From positions 1-28,801 of the forward strand of contig DASRPD010000086.1 in NCBI GenBank assembly GCA_035646535.1: a stretch of DNA of 28,801 nt. The letters are read 5' to 3'. Source of the DNA: DASRPD01 sp035646535 (GTDB taxonomy: Bacteria; Actinomycetota; Acidimicrobiia; IMCC26256; JANYLB01). The notes under the pieces were generated by a model. That model was not told where the DNA came from, ran no database searches, and worked only from the letters and a program-made list of their open reading frames with translations. A program made the translations under genes and the position numbers. Below are positions 7,927 to 16,088 of the stretch, in pieces. Position 1 is the stretch's first letter. Each line of letters starts with the position of its first letter.

Positions 7927-9786
7927 TCAGCCGGTGGGCGGCGTGGGTTCGGCGGCGGGCGGCAGCACCTCGGCCGCGGGCGGCGCCGGCTCGGGTACGG
8001 CCGGTACCGGAGTCGGGTTGAGTGAGATGCGGCGCGGCCGAGGTCGGTATCGGGCAGTGAACGTCTGGCGGACATCGGGCCGGCCCTCGCGGTGGATGAT
8101 CCGGATGTTCCGCACGACGTAGCCCTCCGCACCCGGACTCGTGATCACCTGGGTTCCAGGCTCCAGCGTGAGGTCGAGCTCGTACTCGACGGGCGCCTCG
8201 ATGGTCTCGAGCGTGAAGGGTCCCTCGGAGGTGACTGACCGACCGTCCTTGCTGCCGTAGAACGAGACCGTGATCGATGTGTCGGAGTAGCTGGTCTTGA
8301 TGAGGATGCCCGCATCGGAGTCGTTGCGGAACTGGTTGTCGATCGACGGGTAGTTCAGCGTCGCCTCTCGCCCGAACGGGTACCGAGAGATGTAGAAGGA
8401 GTGCACCTCGTGAATGACGTCCTTGTAGCCGCCGAACCACGTTGCGTTGAACAGCGTCGTCGAGAGCTGACTCACGCCACCTCCGACGTCCTCGACGAGC
8501 TCGAGGTCCTCGCCGATGGCGGGCGCGGCGACATAACCACGCTCGATCGTGCGCGGCCCGAGGGTTTCGTTGAGCGAGAAGAGCTCCCCGGGCTCGAGGA
8601 TCGCGCCGTCGAGCGCGTCGGCGGCCCGATGAATATTCGTCACGCGACCCTCGCAGCAATTGTGTGAGGTTGTGTAGGTCGAGACCAGCTCGGTGATCCG
8701 CAGCCCCTCAGCCCAGGCGGTCGTCCGATCGGGCTCGACGACATGGAGCTGCCCGGCGATCCGGTGCTTGCCGTCGACGATCGCCGCGCCGACCCGGTCG
8801 AGGTCGAGGACTTGTCCGGTCACCGCCGGCACGACGGTCGCGGTCACGCCATCGACTGTCCACGTCGCGTCGACCGGAGGTTGCTCGAGCCCGATGAGCT
8901 GCGGCGCGATCGCGACCCGCAACGCGGAGACGTTGACTCCGACGACGAGCTTGTGGCCGCGCGGCGTGAACGTCAACGTGGGCGCCACGTCGCCCGGGCT
9001 CAGCGTGAGAGTCCGGGTACTCACGGTGACCTGCGTCGGCTCCGCCAGGATGCGTCGAGCCTGTCTGACTGCCCGGTTGACCGCCGATCGATCGATGTCA
9101 GGTGGCGCGGAGCGGTACGGCAGCTTGGTGGGTTCGGTGTCACCGGCGCGCCACGCCGCGAGGAGGGCCGCGCGTGCGTCGCCGATGTCCAGGGCGGTTC
9201 CGGACCGTGGCGCGACCGGGCGAACGGCGACACCCTCGATGACCACGTCGCCGTTGAGCAGACCCTTTGCCGTGTCGCGACGCCAGGCCTCCAGCACAGC
9301 GTCGAGGCGAACGTCGTCGACCTCGACCGCGAGGGCGACCTCGTCGGCGCGCAACCGCCGCAGGATCGCGCCCCCGACCGCCGCGACCGGGTTGGATCCC
9401 CGTCCGGCACGTCGAGCCGCGCGAGCCGTCGCCGGGACGTCGACCGTGAGTCCGATCGTTGTTGGGTCGATAACTCGGAGCTCACCGTCGATCGTGACCC
9501 GAACCGGATCGGAGCCGAGCCGGGCCGCGATCGGTTCGAGCTTCTCGGCGACCGCGGTTTCGTCGAGGCCCGCGAGGCTGATCCCGGCCACGTCGACGCC
9601 CGCGAGCACATCTCCCTGACTGAGGATGCGCTCGCCGGCCGCGAACGCGACGAGCGCGAGCACGGGGATGCCGGCGACGATGAGCGCGATCCAGAGCCGT
9701 TGCACTCGGTGCCGGGTGGGTGGGCGCGACGGCTTCTGAGAAGCGCCGGCGGTCGGAGCGGAAGAAACAGGGGAGTCGGCCGTCAC
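7927..9786 (-). CDS. VanW-domain, peptidoglycan-binding membrane protein
   Basis: Cell-envelope protein of unknown precise role, probably anchored facing the wall. Over 619 residues it shows a short cytoplasmic Ser/Pro-rich tail, one membrane helix (about 31-50), two regions like the PG_binding_4 domain (about 60-190 and 220-350), a VanW domain (about 362-512: YTTSHNCC, NIHRAAD, LEPGELFSLNETLGPR, GGGVSQLST), a G5-like segment (about 525-582) and a Pro-rich tail. Many VanW proteins have Cys in GGGVCQ; here it is Ser439. The GTG at 9786 is preferred to an in-frame ATG at 9861 because a TAGCCT -10 box lies ten bases before it. The gene is divergent from the acyl-CoA dehydrogenase gene. Confidence 0.85.
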   Translation of the reverse strand: MTADSPVSSAPTAGASQKPSRPPTRHRVQRLWIALIVAGIPVLALVAFAAGERILSQGDVLAGVDVAGISLAGLDETAVAEKLEPIAARLGSDPVRVTIDGELRVIDPTTIGLTVDVPATARAARRAGRGSNPVAAVGGAILRRLRADEVALAVEVDDVRLDAVLEAWRRDTAKGLLNGDVVIEGVAVRPVAPRSGTALDIGDARAALLAAWRAGDTEPTKLPYRSAPPDIDRSAVNRAVRQARRILAEPTQVTVSTRTLTLSPGDVAPTLTFTPRGHKLVVGVNVSALRVAIAPQLIGLEQPPVDATWTVDGVTATVVPAVTGQVLDLDRVGAAIVDGKHRIAGQLHVVEPDRTTAWAEGLRITELVSTYTTSHNCCEGRVTNIHRAADALDGAILEPGELFSLNETLGPRTIERGYVAAPAIGEDLELVEDVGGGVSQLSTTLFNATWFGGYKDVIHEVHSFYISRYPFGREATLNYPSIDNQFRNDSDAGILIKTSYSDTSITVSFYGSKDGRSVTSEGPFTLETIEAPVEYELDLTLEPGTQVITSPGAEGYVVRNIRIIHREGRPDVRQTFTARYRPRPRRISLNPTPVPAVPEPAPPAAEVLPPAAEPTPPTG

Positions 9787-9796
9787 GGCGTGCTTC

Positions 9797-9802
9797 AGGC
9801 TA
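9797..9802 (-). promoter_or_regulatory. -10 box of the VanW gene
   Basis: On the minus strand TAGCCT lies ten bases upstream of the GTG at 9786, predicting a leader of about four bases. It overlaps the longer frame that would start at 9861, and so supports the shorter product. Confidence 0.4.
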
Positions 9803-9880
9803 GCGAGCCGAGGGGCGGTTTCGGGCCCGGCCTTCGAGCCAGGGCTCGGCGCGGCTCCCATCCGGACGCGCGCCCGGCGG

Positions 9881-9886
9881 TACGCT
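9881..9886 (+). promoter_or_regulatory. Putative -10 box of the acyl-CoA dehydrogenase gene
   Basis: TACGCT fits TANNNT and would start transcription near 9893, leaving a leader of about 50 bases with a strong AGGAGAGGT Shine-Dalgarno at 9927-9933. A short perfect inverted repeat CGAGCC-AG-GGCTCG lies just upstream at 9835-9848. Confidence 0.35.
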
Positions 9887-9943
9887 CCGCCTCGCGGCGG
9901 CGTTCGGTCGGCCGTGTTGCTCGCCAGGAGAGGTGGCCTTGCG

Positions 9944-11224
9944 ATGGCTGTCGACGTACAAGCGCTCACGTCCGAGGAGCTGCGTGACCAGACGCTGCGG
10001 TGGCTGGCCGAGCAACTGCCGCCGGGTTGGATGGACGCTGTCGATACCGGCGACGCCGACGCGCTCGGCGCGGCGCGGGCCGGCCTCGACTACAGCGAGT
10101 GGTGTGTGCGGTTCGGCGAGGCCGGCTATGCGACCCCGACTTGGCCGGCCGAGTACGGGGCCGGGCTCTCGTTGGCGCCCGGTCAGGCCAAGCACGTCAA
10201 TGAGGTGCTGGGGCACTATCAGGTGCCGCGCCCGTTCAACATCATCGGCATCGGCATGGGTGGCCCCACCGTGATGGCCTGGGGCACCGAGGAGATGAAG
10301 CACCGCCTGCTCAGACCGCTGGCGTGCAACCAGGAGATCTGGTGCCAGCTCTTCAGCGAGCCCACCGCGGGCTCCGACGTCGCTGGGCTGGCGACTCGGG
10401 CCGTTCGCGACGGTGACGAGTGGGTCATCAACGGCCAGAAGGTGTGGACGACGCTTGCGCACATCTCGAAGTGGGGGATGTTGCTGTGCCGCACCAACCC
10501 TGACGTGCCGAAGCACGCCGGACTCTCCTACTTCGTGGTCGACATGGAACAACCCCAGGTCGAGGTGCGCCCGCTGGTGCAGATCACGGGTGACGCCGAG
10601 TTCAACGAGGTGTTCTTCGCCGACGCACGGGTCCGCCACGACTGGATGCTGGGGCGTGAGGGTGACGGCTGGAAGGTGGCCATCACGACGCTCATGAACG
10701 AGCGAGTGTCGTTGTCGGGCGCCGGTTCGATCGGTGGGGACGCGGTCGGGGGCAGCCCGATCGATCGGCTCATCGCCACCCACCGGGGCACGACCGACCC
10801 GCGCGTGCGCCAGCAGCTCGCGCAGGCCTACGTCGAGAGTCGGTTGATCAGGATCAACAACCAGCGGGCTGCCGACGCGCGCAAGAGCGGTGGCGAGGCC
10901 GGCCCCGAGGGTTCCATCACCAAGCTCCAACAGGCCGAGTTCAACCAACGGCTGCAGGAGCTGGCCGTCGATCTCGAAGGAATGGGCGCCGTGGCGTGGG
11001 AGGGCGCGGATCTCGCCGACCGGACCCGGACGTCTCACCCCGCGGCTGTCGGTGCCGGACCGGGCGCGACCGCCGTGGGCTTCCTGCGCGCGCAGGCCAA
11101 CACGATTGAGGGGGGCACCTCCGACATCATGCGCAACATCCTCGGTGAACGGGTGCTCGGCCTGCCGAAGGAGCCCGACCGTTCTCGAGAGCTGGCATGG
11201 AAAGACGTACCGCGCTCGGCGTAG
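9944..11224 (+). CDS. Acyl-CoA dehydrogenase (FadE type)
   Basis: FAD enzyme that introduces an alpha,beta double bond into an acyl-CoA, passing electrons to ETF. The 426 residues contain the N-terminal helical domain (WPAEYGAGLSL), the middle beta domain (CQLFSEPTAGSDVAGL, VINGQKVWTT) and the C-terminal helical domain ending in IEGGTSDIMRNILGERVLGLPKE. The Glu of IEGGT is the probable catalytic base. The exact chain length or sterol substrate cannot be read from sequence. The ATG at 9944 is supported by AGGAGAGGT ten bases upstream; an alternative ATG at 9914 would place the Shine-Dalgarno inside the gene. The adenylyl cyclase gene follows after 37 bases. Confidence 0.93.
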   Translation: MAVDVQALTSEELRDQTLRWLAEQLPPGWMDAVDTGDADALGAARAGLDYSEWCVRFGEAGYATPTWPAEYGAGLSLAPGQAKHVNEVLGHYQVPRPFNIIGIGMGGPTVMAWGTEEMKHRLLRPLACNQEIWCQLFSEPTAGSDVAGLATRAVRDGDEWVINGQKVWTTLAHISKWGMLLCRTNPDVPKHAGLSYFVVDMEQPQVEVRPLVQITGDAEFNEVFFADARVRHDWMLGREGDGWKVAITTLMNERVSLSGAGSIGGDAVGGSPIDRLIATHRGTTDPRVRQQLAQAYVESRLIRINNQRAADARKSGGEAGPEGSITKLQQAEFNQRLQELAVDLEGMGAVAWEGADLADRTRTSHPAAVGAGPGATAVGFLRAQANTIEGGTSDIMRNILGERVLGLPKEPDRSRELAWKDVPRSA

Positions 11225-11261
11225 CCGATCGGCACCGCATGGGAACGAGGAGGCCGTCCGA

Positions 11262-12473
11262 ATGGACCGCAAGCTGAGTCGTGCGCTGCGTCGCCTCGGT
11301 GCCACGCCTGACGAGATCGAACGCGCCGGAGAGGAAGGCTGGCTGACGCGTCTCGCGGTGGACAAGACCCTCCTGCCCGGCAGCGGCCGCTACGACATGG
11401 GTGAGATCGCGGAGCTGGTCGGGATCGAACCCGAGACCGGCAAGCGGCTGTGGCGGGCACTTGGTTTCCCCGATCTCGAACCAAACGCGAAGGTCTTCAC
11501 CGACACGGACGTGCGGGCGCTCGTGCGGCTCGAGGAGCAACGGCTGACACCGCTGGCTACCGACGGCGTCGAGTTGGAGCATGAAGCCGAGCCGGAGAAC
11601 GAGCTGGTCGAGGGGGTGCGGATCTTCAGCGCCGGGCTGGCTCGAGTGGCCGCCGCGCTCACCGACCAGCTTGCCGAGGAGCTCCGCCGGGCTCGGGCGA
11701 CCGGGCTCTCCGATGAACAGCTCGCGATGGCCGTCCTGGATCAGCTCGACTGGGAGTCGCTCAGCGCGTTGTTCGATTACACGCTGAGGCTCCAGTCCCG
11801 AGACATGCTCCGCCGCAAGCTCGCCAACGTCGAAGCCGACACCGCGGGGGCTCGGGTGCTGTCCATCGGGTTCGTGGATCTCGTCGGCTATACCGCGCTC
11901 AGCCAGATGATGAGCCTCGAGGAGGTGAGCGCGCTCGTCCGTCGGTTCGAAACCCTGGCGTTCGACACGGTCGCCCAAGAGGCGGGACGGGTCGTGAAGA
12001 CCATCGGCGATGAGGTGATGTTCGTGGCCCTCAATGTCGCCTCTGCGGCCCGCATCGCCCGTCGTATCACCGACCGCTCGACCGACGACGATCTCCTCCC
12101 TCTTGCCCGCGCCGGCCTCGCGTACGGGCTGGTGGTCGCGCGCGACGGTGACTACTTCGGCCCGGTGGTGAACCTGGCCAGCCGGCTGGTCGAGATCGCG
12201 CGACCCGCCTCGGTCATCGTCTCCGACGCAGTCCATGAAGAGCTCGTCGACGAGGAGGGATTCGCCTGGAAACGCCTCCGCCCTCGTCGGCTGCGGGATA
12301 TCGGCCGGGTCGAGATGTGGGCCCTCGCGGCGGTCGAGGACGACGCGACCGATGCCGGCCCGGGCGCCGAGAACGGTTCCGGGACGGACCCCGAGGCTGC
12401 GGTCGGCCAACCCGACGACGAGCAAGAGAAGGCGGGATCGGAAGCTCGTGGGGAAGATCGGCCCGCCCGATAG
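11262..12473 (+). CDS. Class III adenylyl cyclase with Rv1264-like regulatory domain
   Basis: Soluble enzyme making cAMP from ATP. Residues 1-190 are helical and resemble the adenylate cyclase regulatory domain of mycobacterial Rv1264, a pH-responsive autoinhibitory module (for example LPGSGRYDMGEIAELVG and ALGFPD). Residues 198-356 are the cyclase homology domain. Metal-binding D206 (FVDLVGYT) and D250 (KTIGDEVMF), adenine-selecting K246, and N304/R308 (VVNLASR) are all present, so it should be active as a homodimer. The acidic tail after residue 357 is probably disordered. A strong GAGGAGG Shine-Dalgarno (11247-11253) fixes the start. The end of the gene contains the -10 box of mca. Confidence 0.9.
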   Translation: MDRKLSRALRRLGATPDEIERAGEEGWLTRLAVDKTLLPGSGRYDMGEIAELVGIEPETGKRLWRALGFPDLEPNAKVFTDTDVRALVRLEEQRLTPLATDGVELEHEAEPENELVEGVRIFSAGLARVAAALTDQLAEELRRARATGLSDEQLAMAVLDQLDWESLSALFDYTLRLQSRDMLRRKLANVEADTAGARVLSIGFVDLVGYTALSQMMSLEEVSALVRRFETLAFDTVAQEAGRVVKTIGDEVMFVALNVASAARIARRITDRSTDDDLLPLARAGLAYGLVVARDGDYFGPVVNLASRLVEIARPASVIVSDAVHEELVDEEGFAWKRLRPRRLRDIGRVEMWALAAVEDDATDAGPGAENGSGTDPEAAVGQPDDEQEKAGSEARGEDRPAR

Positions 12474-12476
12474 CGT
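12471..12476 (+). promoter_or_regulatory. -10 box of mca
   Basis: TAGCGT overlaps the cyclase stop codon and lies ten bases before the mca ATG at 12487, predicting a leader of about four bases. The mca-SCP2 pair may therefore be transcribed separately from the cyclase. Confidence 0.45.
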
Positions 12477-12486
12477 TGCCGTCCGT

Positions 12487-13377
12487 ATGTCGACCCCACC
12501 GCTGAGCCTGCTGACCGTGCACGCGCACCCCGACGACGAGGCCTCCAAAGGCGCCGGAACCGTCGCCCGCTACTCCGACGAGGGTGTGCACACCACGCTC
12601 GTGTGCTGCACCGGCGGGGAAGCGGGTGACATCCTCAACCCCGAGGTCGACACCCCCGAGGTGCGCGCCGACCTTCCCGAGGTGCGGATGCAGGAGCTAC
12701 GGGACAGCGTCGCCGCGCTCGGCTACGCCCGTCTGCACCTCCTCGGCTACCACGACTCGGGAATGCCTGATTCGGAGACCAACGGCCGCGAGGACAACTT
12801 CGCCAACGCGCCGTTCGAGGAGGCGGTGGAGCGGCTCGTGCGGATCATCCGCGCCGAGCGGCCACAAGTCATCATGACCTACGCGGACGACCGGAAGTTC
12901 TACCCGCACCCGGACCACATCCGCGTCCACGAGATCACCGCCCCTGCGTTCGACGCCGCGGGCGAGGTAGGTCGGTATCCCGATTCGGGTGACCCGTGGC
13001 AGCCGTCGAAGCTCTACGAGGTCGGCTGGTCCCTCGGTCGGATCCGGGCGCTGCACGACGCTCACCTCGAACGGGATATGGAGAGCCCGTTCGCGCGGTG
13101 GTTCGAGCACGAGCTGCCGCACCGCGACGATCGCTTCACGACGCTCGTGGACGTCAGCGACCAGCTCCCTCGTCGCCGCGCCGCATTGCTCGCGCACCGC
13201 ACCCAGGTCGCGCCCGACGGCTTTTGGATGAAGTTGCCCGACGACGTCATCCGTGACGTCTGGCCGTGGGAGGAGTACGTGCTCGTGGAGTCTCGAGTCG
13301 ACACGGGTGTCGCCGAGGGCGAGCACGAGACCGACCTGTTCGCGGGGCTGCGAGAGCCCGTTGACATCGCCCTCTGA
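12487..13377 (+). CDS. mca: Mycothiol S-conjugate amidase Mca
   Basis: Zinc amidase that cleaves mycothiol S-conjugates to release a mercapturic acid and GlcN-Ins, a detoxification step of mycothiol-producing actinobacteria. The 296 residues match the LmbE/PIG-L fold: VHAHPDDEASKG (H14, D17) and YPHPDH (H144) are the zinc-binding residues, and K21 in DDEASKG corresponds to the Lys that distinguishes Mca from the deacetylase MshB. The C-terminal ETDLFAGL also matches Mca. The leaderless-type promoter supports this ATG. The SCP2-like gene follows after eight bases and is probably cotranscribed. MshB is the main alternative, less likely given the Lys and C-terminus. Confidence 0.87.
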   Translation: MSTPPLSLLTVHAHPDDEASKGAGTVARYSDEGVHTTLVCCTGGEAGDILNPEVDTPEVRADLPEVRMQELRDSVAALGYARLHLLGYHDSGMPDSETNGREDNFANAPFEEAVERLVRIIRAERPQVIMTYADDRKFYPHPDHIRVHEITAPAFDAAGEVGRYPDSGDPWQPSKLYEVGWSLGRIRALHDAHLERDMESPFARWFEHELPHRDDRFTTLVDVSDQLPRRRAALLAHRTQVAPDGFWMKLPDDVIRDVWPWEEYVLVESRVDTGVAEGEHETDLFAGLREPVDIAL

Positions 13378-13385
13378 GCGCTGAG

Positions 13386-13730
13386 GTGGCTCGTTTCCTC
13401 ACCCCCACGTGGCTCGACGCAGTCGCGTCGGCCCTGGACGACTACCCGCCTCCACTGGACGGTGACGCCCGCGTGCACGTCGTCATCGGTGGTGGGCCCG
13501 AAGGCGACATCAAGCTGGGGAGCTCGGCGACCGCCGATCTCAGCCTGACGGTGCCGGCTACCGAGCTGGCGGCGATCGTCGACGGTTCGCTGGACCCGAG
13601 CGTCGCGTTCATGCAGGGCCGGCTCAAGGTCGCCGGCGACACGGGCGCGCTGTTCCGGGTCCTGGCCTGGACGCGTACCACCGCGTTCGTCGACCTCCTC
13701 ACCGCTGTCCAGGCCTGCACCGACGCCTGA
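13386..13730 (+). CDS. SCP2 sterol-binding domain protein
   Basis: Small single-domain protein of 114 residues in the SCP2 fold, which forms a hydrophobic tunnel binding lipids or sterols. Recognition rests on the alternating beta pattern, the IKLGSSATADLSLTVPATEL segment and the typical SVAFMQGRLKVAGD motif before the C-terminal helix. It has no signal peptide. GTG start with weak GAGG upstream. Its ligand is unknown. It lies eight bases after mca, so cotranscription is likely, but a shared pathway is only inference. Two palindromic repeats follow its stop codon. Confidence 0.83.
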   Translation: MARFLTPTWLDAVASALDDYPPPLDGDARVHVVIGGGPEGDIKLGSSATADLSLTVPATELAAIVDGSLDPSVAFMQGRLKVAGDTGALFRVLAWTRTTAFVDLLTAVQACTDA

Positions 13731-13785
13731 CTCTCGTCCCCCTGTTCTTCCCCGCCACCTTCCCCTTTCCCACCACCCCCTCGCT

Positions 13786-13834
13786 GGGTTTGGTCACTCG
13801 ACGCTCATAGTGCGCGTCGAGTGAACGAACTCGG
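13786..13834. repeat. 49-bp palindromic repeat, copy 1 (REP-like)
   Basis: First of two near-identical 49-bp copies 73 bp apart, in the 201-bp gap between convergent genes. TCACTCGACGC (13794-13804) and GCGTCGAGTGA (13814-13824) form a perfect 11-bp stem with a 9-base loop TCATAGTGC. Beyond one small internal mismatch the pairing continues through GTT/AAC. It is typical of repetitive extragenic palindromes and could act as a bidirectional terminator or mRNA stabiliser. The preceding stretch 13731-13785 is pyrimidine-rich with nothing else visible. Confidence 0.8.
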
Positions 13835-13858
13835 AGGGGGGCCGGTACCTCACACCTC

Positions 13859-13907
13859 GGGTTTGGTCACTGGGCGCTCATAGTGCGCGTCGAGTGAACG
13901 AACTCGG
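13859..13907. repeat. 49-bp palindromic repeat, copy 2 (REP-like)
   Basis: Same 49 bases as copy 1 in the same orientation, differing at two positions in the left stem arm (CACTGGGCGC instead of CACTCGACGC). One change keeps a G-T wobble; the other breaks a pair. The loop and right arm are unchanged, so this copy has begun to degenerate on one arm only. Confidence 0.8.
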
Positions 13908-13931
13908 GGACGTGGAAGGAGTGGGTGGGGA

Positions 13932-14771
13932 TCAGGGGGCGCGTTGGAGGTCGCGCAGGTCGCGGAACCCAATGGTGACGGCTCCAGCGCGGTCCACGAG
14001 CTCAGCGAACGACGGGTCTCGACACAGACAGGCGTGATCCTCCACCCGCGCGGCCCAGTCGGGGTGTGACGCCCGCAGCTCGTCGGTGTCGACTGCCGGA
14101 TGGAAGTACACCTCGGTGACCCCGGTTCGCAGTCCGAGCAGGCAGCGTTCGACGTCTCGGCGTGACCCGACCCCGGTGACGCGCACGAAGTGGTCCGGGA
14201 ACACGACGCCGCGCTCTGCCGCGAGCCGCCGGTACGGGAACCGGACCACCCGCTCGCCGCTTGCGCCGGCCATCCGCAGGGGGAGGCTGAATTCCACGGC
14301 CATCTCGAGGTAGACGTCGAAGAAGTCCGCCCGGAGCTGCAGCGGACCCATGTGGCTGTCGAGGTGGCTGACGTCGAAGCCCCAGAGGATCGCCCGTTCG
14401 ATCTGCGCCCGGCACTCGCGCCGCACCTCGTCGATGTCGGCGTGCTCCCAGGTGTCGGCCACCGTCCGGGGGAACCCGCCGTCGCCGTCGAGCAGGCTCG
14501 GTGCCCGGGTGATCGGACCCCACCGATACGTCTCCCACTCGGCGTTGAGGGTCAGGTGTACGCCGACGTCCTCGCCGCGGTACTGCGCGGCCGCATCGCG
14601 CGCCCAGGGGCACGGGACCATGAGCGTCGCGCTCGTAGCCAGCCCCTGGCGGAGCGCCTCGTAGACCGCGACGTTGGCCGCGCGTGACGAACCGAGATCG
14701 TCGCAGTTGATGATGAGCAGCTTGGCGTCGGCCGGGTATCCGAGCCGTTCGGCGAGGGCCGCGCCGGTCAC
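13932..14771 (-). CDS. YdjC/ChbG-like carbohydrate deacetylase
   Basis: Predicted metal-dependent deacetylase of the YdjC (ChbG, HpnK) family, which removes acetyl groups from amino-sugar derivatives; the substrate is unknown. The 279 residues show NCDDLGSS (D24, D25), VHLTLNAEW (H72) and HLDSHMGPLQL (H136, H140), the usual metal and catalytic positions, and a later VYFHPAVD. The GTG start at 14771 overlaps the thiolase stop in GTGA, so the two are translationally coupled. The coupling to a thiolase is unexpected; HpnK-type enzymes in hopanoid synthesis are an alternative, but no hopanoid genes are present. Confidence 0.8.
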   Translation of the reverse strand: MTGAALAERLGYPADAKLLIINCDDLGSSRAANVAVYEALRQGLATSATLMVPCPWARDAAAQYRGEDVGVHLTLNAEWETYRWGPITRAPSLLDGDGGFPRTVADTWEHADIDEVRRECRAQIERAILWGFDVSHLDSHMGPLQLRADFFDVYLEMAVEFSLPLRMAGASGERVVRFPYRRLAAERGVVFPDHFVRVTGVGSRRDVERCLLGLRTGVTEVYFHPAVDTDELRASHPDWAARVEDHACLCRDPSFAELVDRAGAVTIGFRDLRDLQRAP

Positions 14772-15958
14772 GCGATGCGCTCGATGACCGTCCCGGTGCC
14801 GAGACCGCCCCCGCAGCACATCGTCACCAATCCGAACCTACCGTCGGTCCGCTCGAGCTCGTGGAGCGCCGTCGTGAGCAGCCGGGCGCCCGTCGCGCCG
14901 ACCGGATGGCCGAGTGCGATCGCGCCGCCGTTCGGGTTGACCTTGGCCATGTCCGGCTCGAGCTCGGCCGCCCAGGCGAGCACGACCGACGCGAACGCCT
15001 CGTTGATCTCGACGGTGTCGAAGTCGGCCATGGAAAGGCCGGTGCGCTCGAGGAGCCGGCGTGTGGCGTCGATCGGCCCCGTCAGCATGAGCACCGGATC
15101 GACTCCGACGAGACATTGGTCGACGACTCGCGCGCGCGGGGCCAGACCCAGGTCGCGGGCGCGCGCCGCGGTCATGACCAGCACCGCGGCGGCGCCGTCG
15201 GTGATCTGCGACGACGTGCCGGCGGTGTGGACACCGTCTTCGCGGCCCACCGCCTTCAACGTCGAGAGCTTCTCGAGCGACGTCTCCCGCAACCCTTCGT
15301 CACGCTCGACCCGATGGGTCGAACCGGTCGGCTTGTCGTCCTCGCCGAGATCCGGTGCGTCGACCGCAACGACCTCGCGCTCGTAGCGGCCCTCGGCCCA
15401 CGCGCGCTGGGCCCGCTGTTGTGACTCCAACCCGAACGCATCGGTGTCGGCGCGGGTGATGCCCCACTGGTCGGCGATTCGCTCCGCGCCTTCGAACTGC
15501 GACGTCATCTCGTAGCGAGCGAAGTAGGTCTTGGGTGTCGGGCGTCCGAACTCGCCGCGGACCGCGGCGCCGAGCGGAACCCGGCTCATCGACTCGACCC
15601 CGCAGCCGAGGGCGACATCGACGACGCCGCTGCCGGTGAGCGCGGTCGCGAGGTTGGTGGCCTGTTGCGAAGACCCGCACTGGGCGTCCACCGTGGTTGC
15701 CGCGACGGTGAGGGGATACCCGGCTGCGAGCCAGGCGGTCCGGGCGATGTTGAAGGTCTGCTCACCGACCTGGCTGACGCATCCGCCGATGACCTGGCCG
15801 ACCGCCGCGGGGTCGATGCCCGAGCGGTCGATGACCGCGGTCTGGGCCGTGCCGAGCAGATCGGCGGGGTGCACCGAGGCCAGTCCCCCGTTTCGGCGAC
15901 CGAGCGGCGTGCGAGCCGCCTCGACGATGACGACATCGCTGTCCTTGAGCTGAGCCAC
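14768..15958 (-). CDS. Thiolase (acetyl-CoA acyltransferase)
   Basis: Catalyses thiolytic cleavage of 3-ketoacyl-CoA in beta-oxidation, or the reverse condensation. The 396-residue product has standard length and all catalytic motifs: nucleophile C94 in DAQCGSS, NEAFA at 319-323, H351 in GGAIALGHPVGATGAR, and C381 in CCGGGLGTGT. GTG start with an excellent GGGAGG Shine-Dalgarno (15966-15971) seven bases upstream. The YdjC-like gene overlaps its stop. The quinone oxidoreductase gene lies 121 bp upstream on the same strand, separated by a 12-bp tandem array and this gene's own probable promoter. Chain-length preference cannot be told. Confidence 0.94.
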   Translation of the reverse strand: MAQLKDSDVVIVEAARTPLGRRNGGLASVHPADLLGTAQTAVIDRSGIDPAAVGQVIGGCVSQVGEQTFNIARTAWLAAGYPLTVAATTVDAQCGSSQQATNLATALTGSGVVDVALGCGVESMSRVPLGAAVRGEFGRPTPKTYFARYEMTSQFEGAERIADQWGITRADTDAFGLESQQRAQRAWAEGRYEREVVAVDAPDLGEDDKPTGSTHRVERDEGLRETSLEKLSTLKAVGREDGVHTAGTSSQITDGAAAVLVMTAARARDLGLAPRARVVDQCLVGVDPVLMLTGPIDATRRLLERTGLSMADFDTVEINEAFASVVLAWAAELEPDMAKVNPNGGAIALGHPVGATGARLLTTALHELERTDGRFGLVTMCCGGGLGTGTVIERIA

Positions 15959-15989
15959 GTTGGATCCTCCCGAGCGGTATGAGGGCGCG

Positions 15990-15995
15990 ATGGTA
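15990..15995 (-). promoter_or_regulatory. Putative -10 box of the thiolase gene
   Basis: On the minus strand TACCAT would start transcription near 15983 and leave a leader of about 25 bases carrying the GGGAGG Shine-Dalgarno. No clear -35 is visible. Confidence 0.35.
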
Positions 15996-16028
15996 CTGCC
16001 GAGGGAACTGGCTCGACCCGGCGCCAGC

Positions 16029-16088
16029 CGGTCGGGGCGTCGGTCAGGGAGGCGGTCAGGGCGTCGGTCGGGGAGGCGGTCAGGGCGT
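16029..16088. repeat. Five-unit 12-bp tandem repeat at the quinone oxidoreductase 3' end
   Basis: Five consecutive 12-bp units of the form CGGTCRGGG followed by CGT or AGG, the two forms alternating. The quinone oxidoreductase stop codon (16080-16082) lies in the last unit, so the array seems to have grown from the gene's end into the intergenic region. Copy number may vary between strains. Confidence 0.8.

Noticed and set aside
8743..9987. 414-codon plus-strand ORF antisense to the VanW gene
   Set aside because: Low-complexity Arg/Asp-rich peptide; the opposite strand encodes clear VanW and peptidoglycan-binding domains.
13786..13907. CRISPR array
   Set aside because: Only two repeats, each a hairpin with a 24-base separation, and no cas genes.
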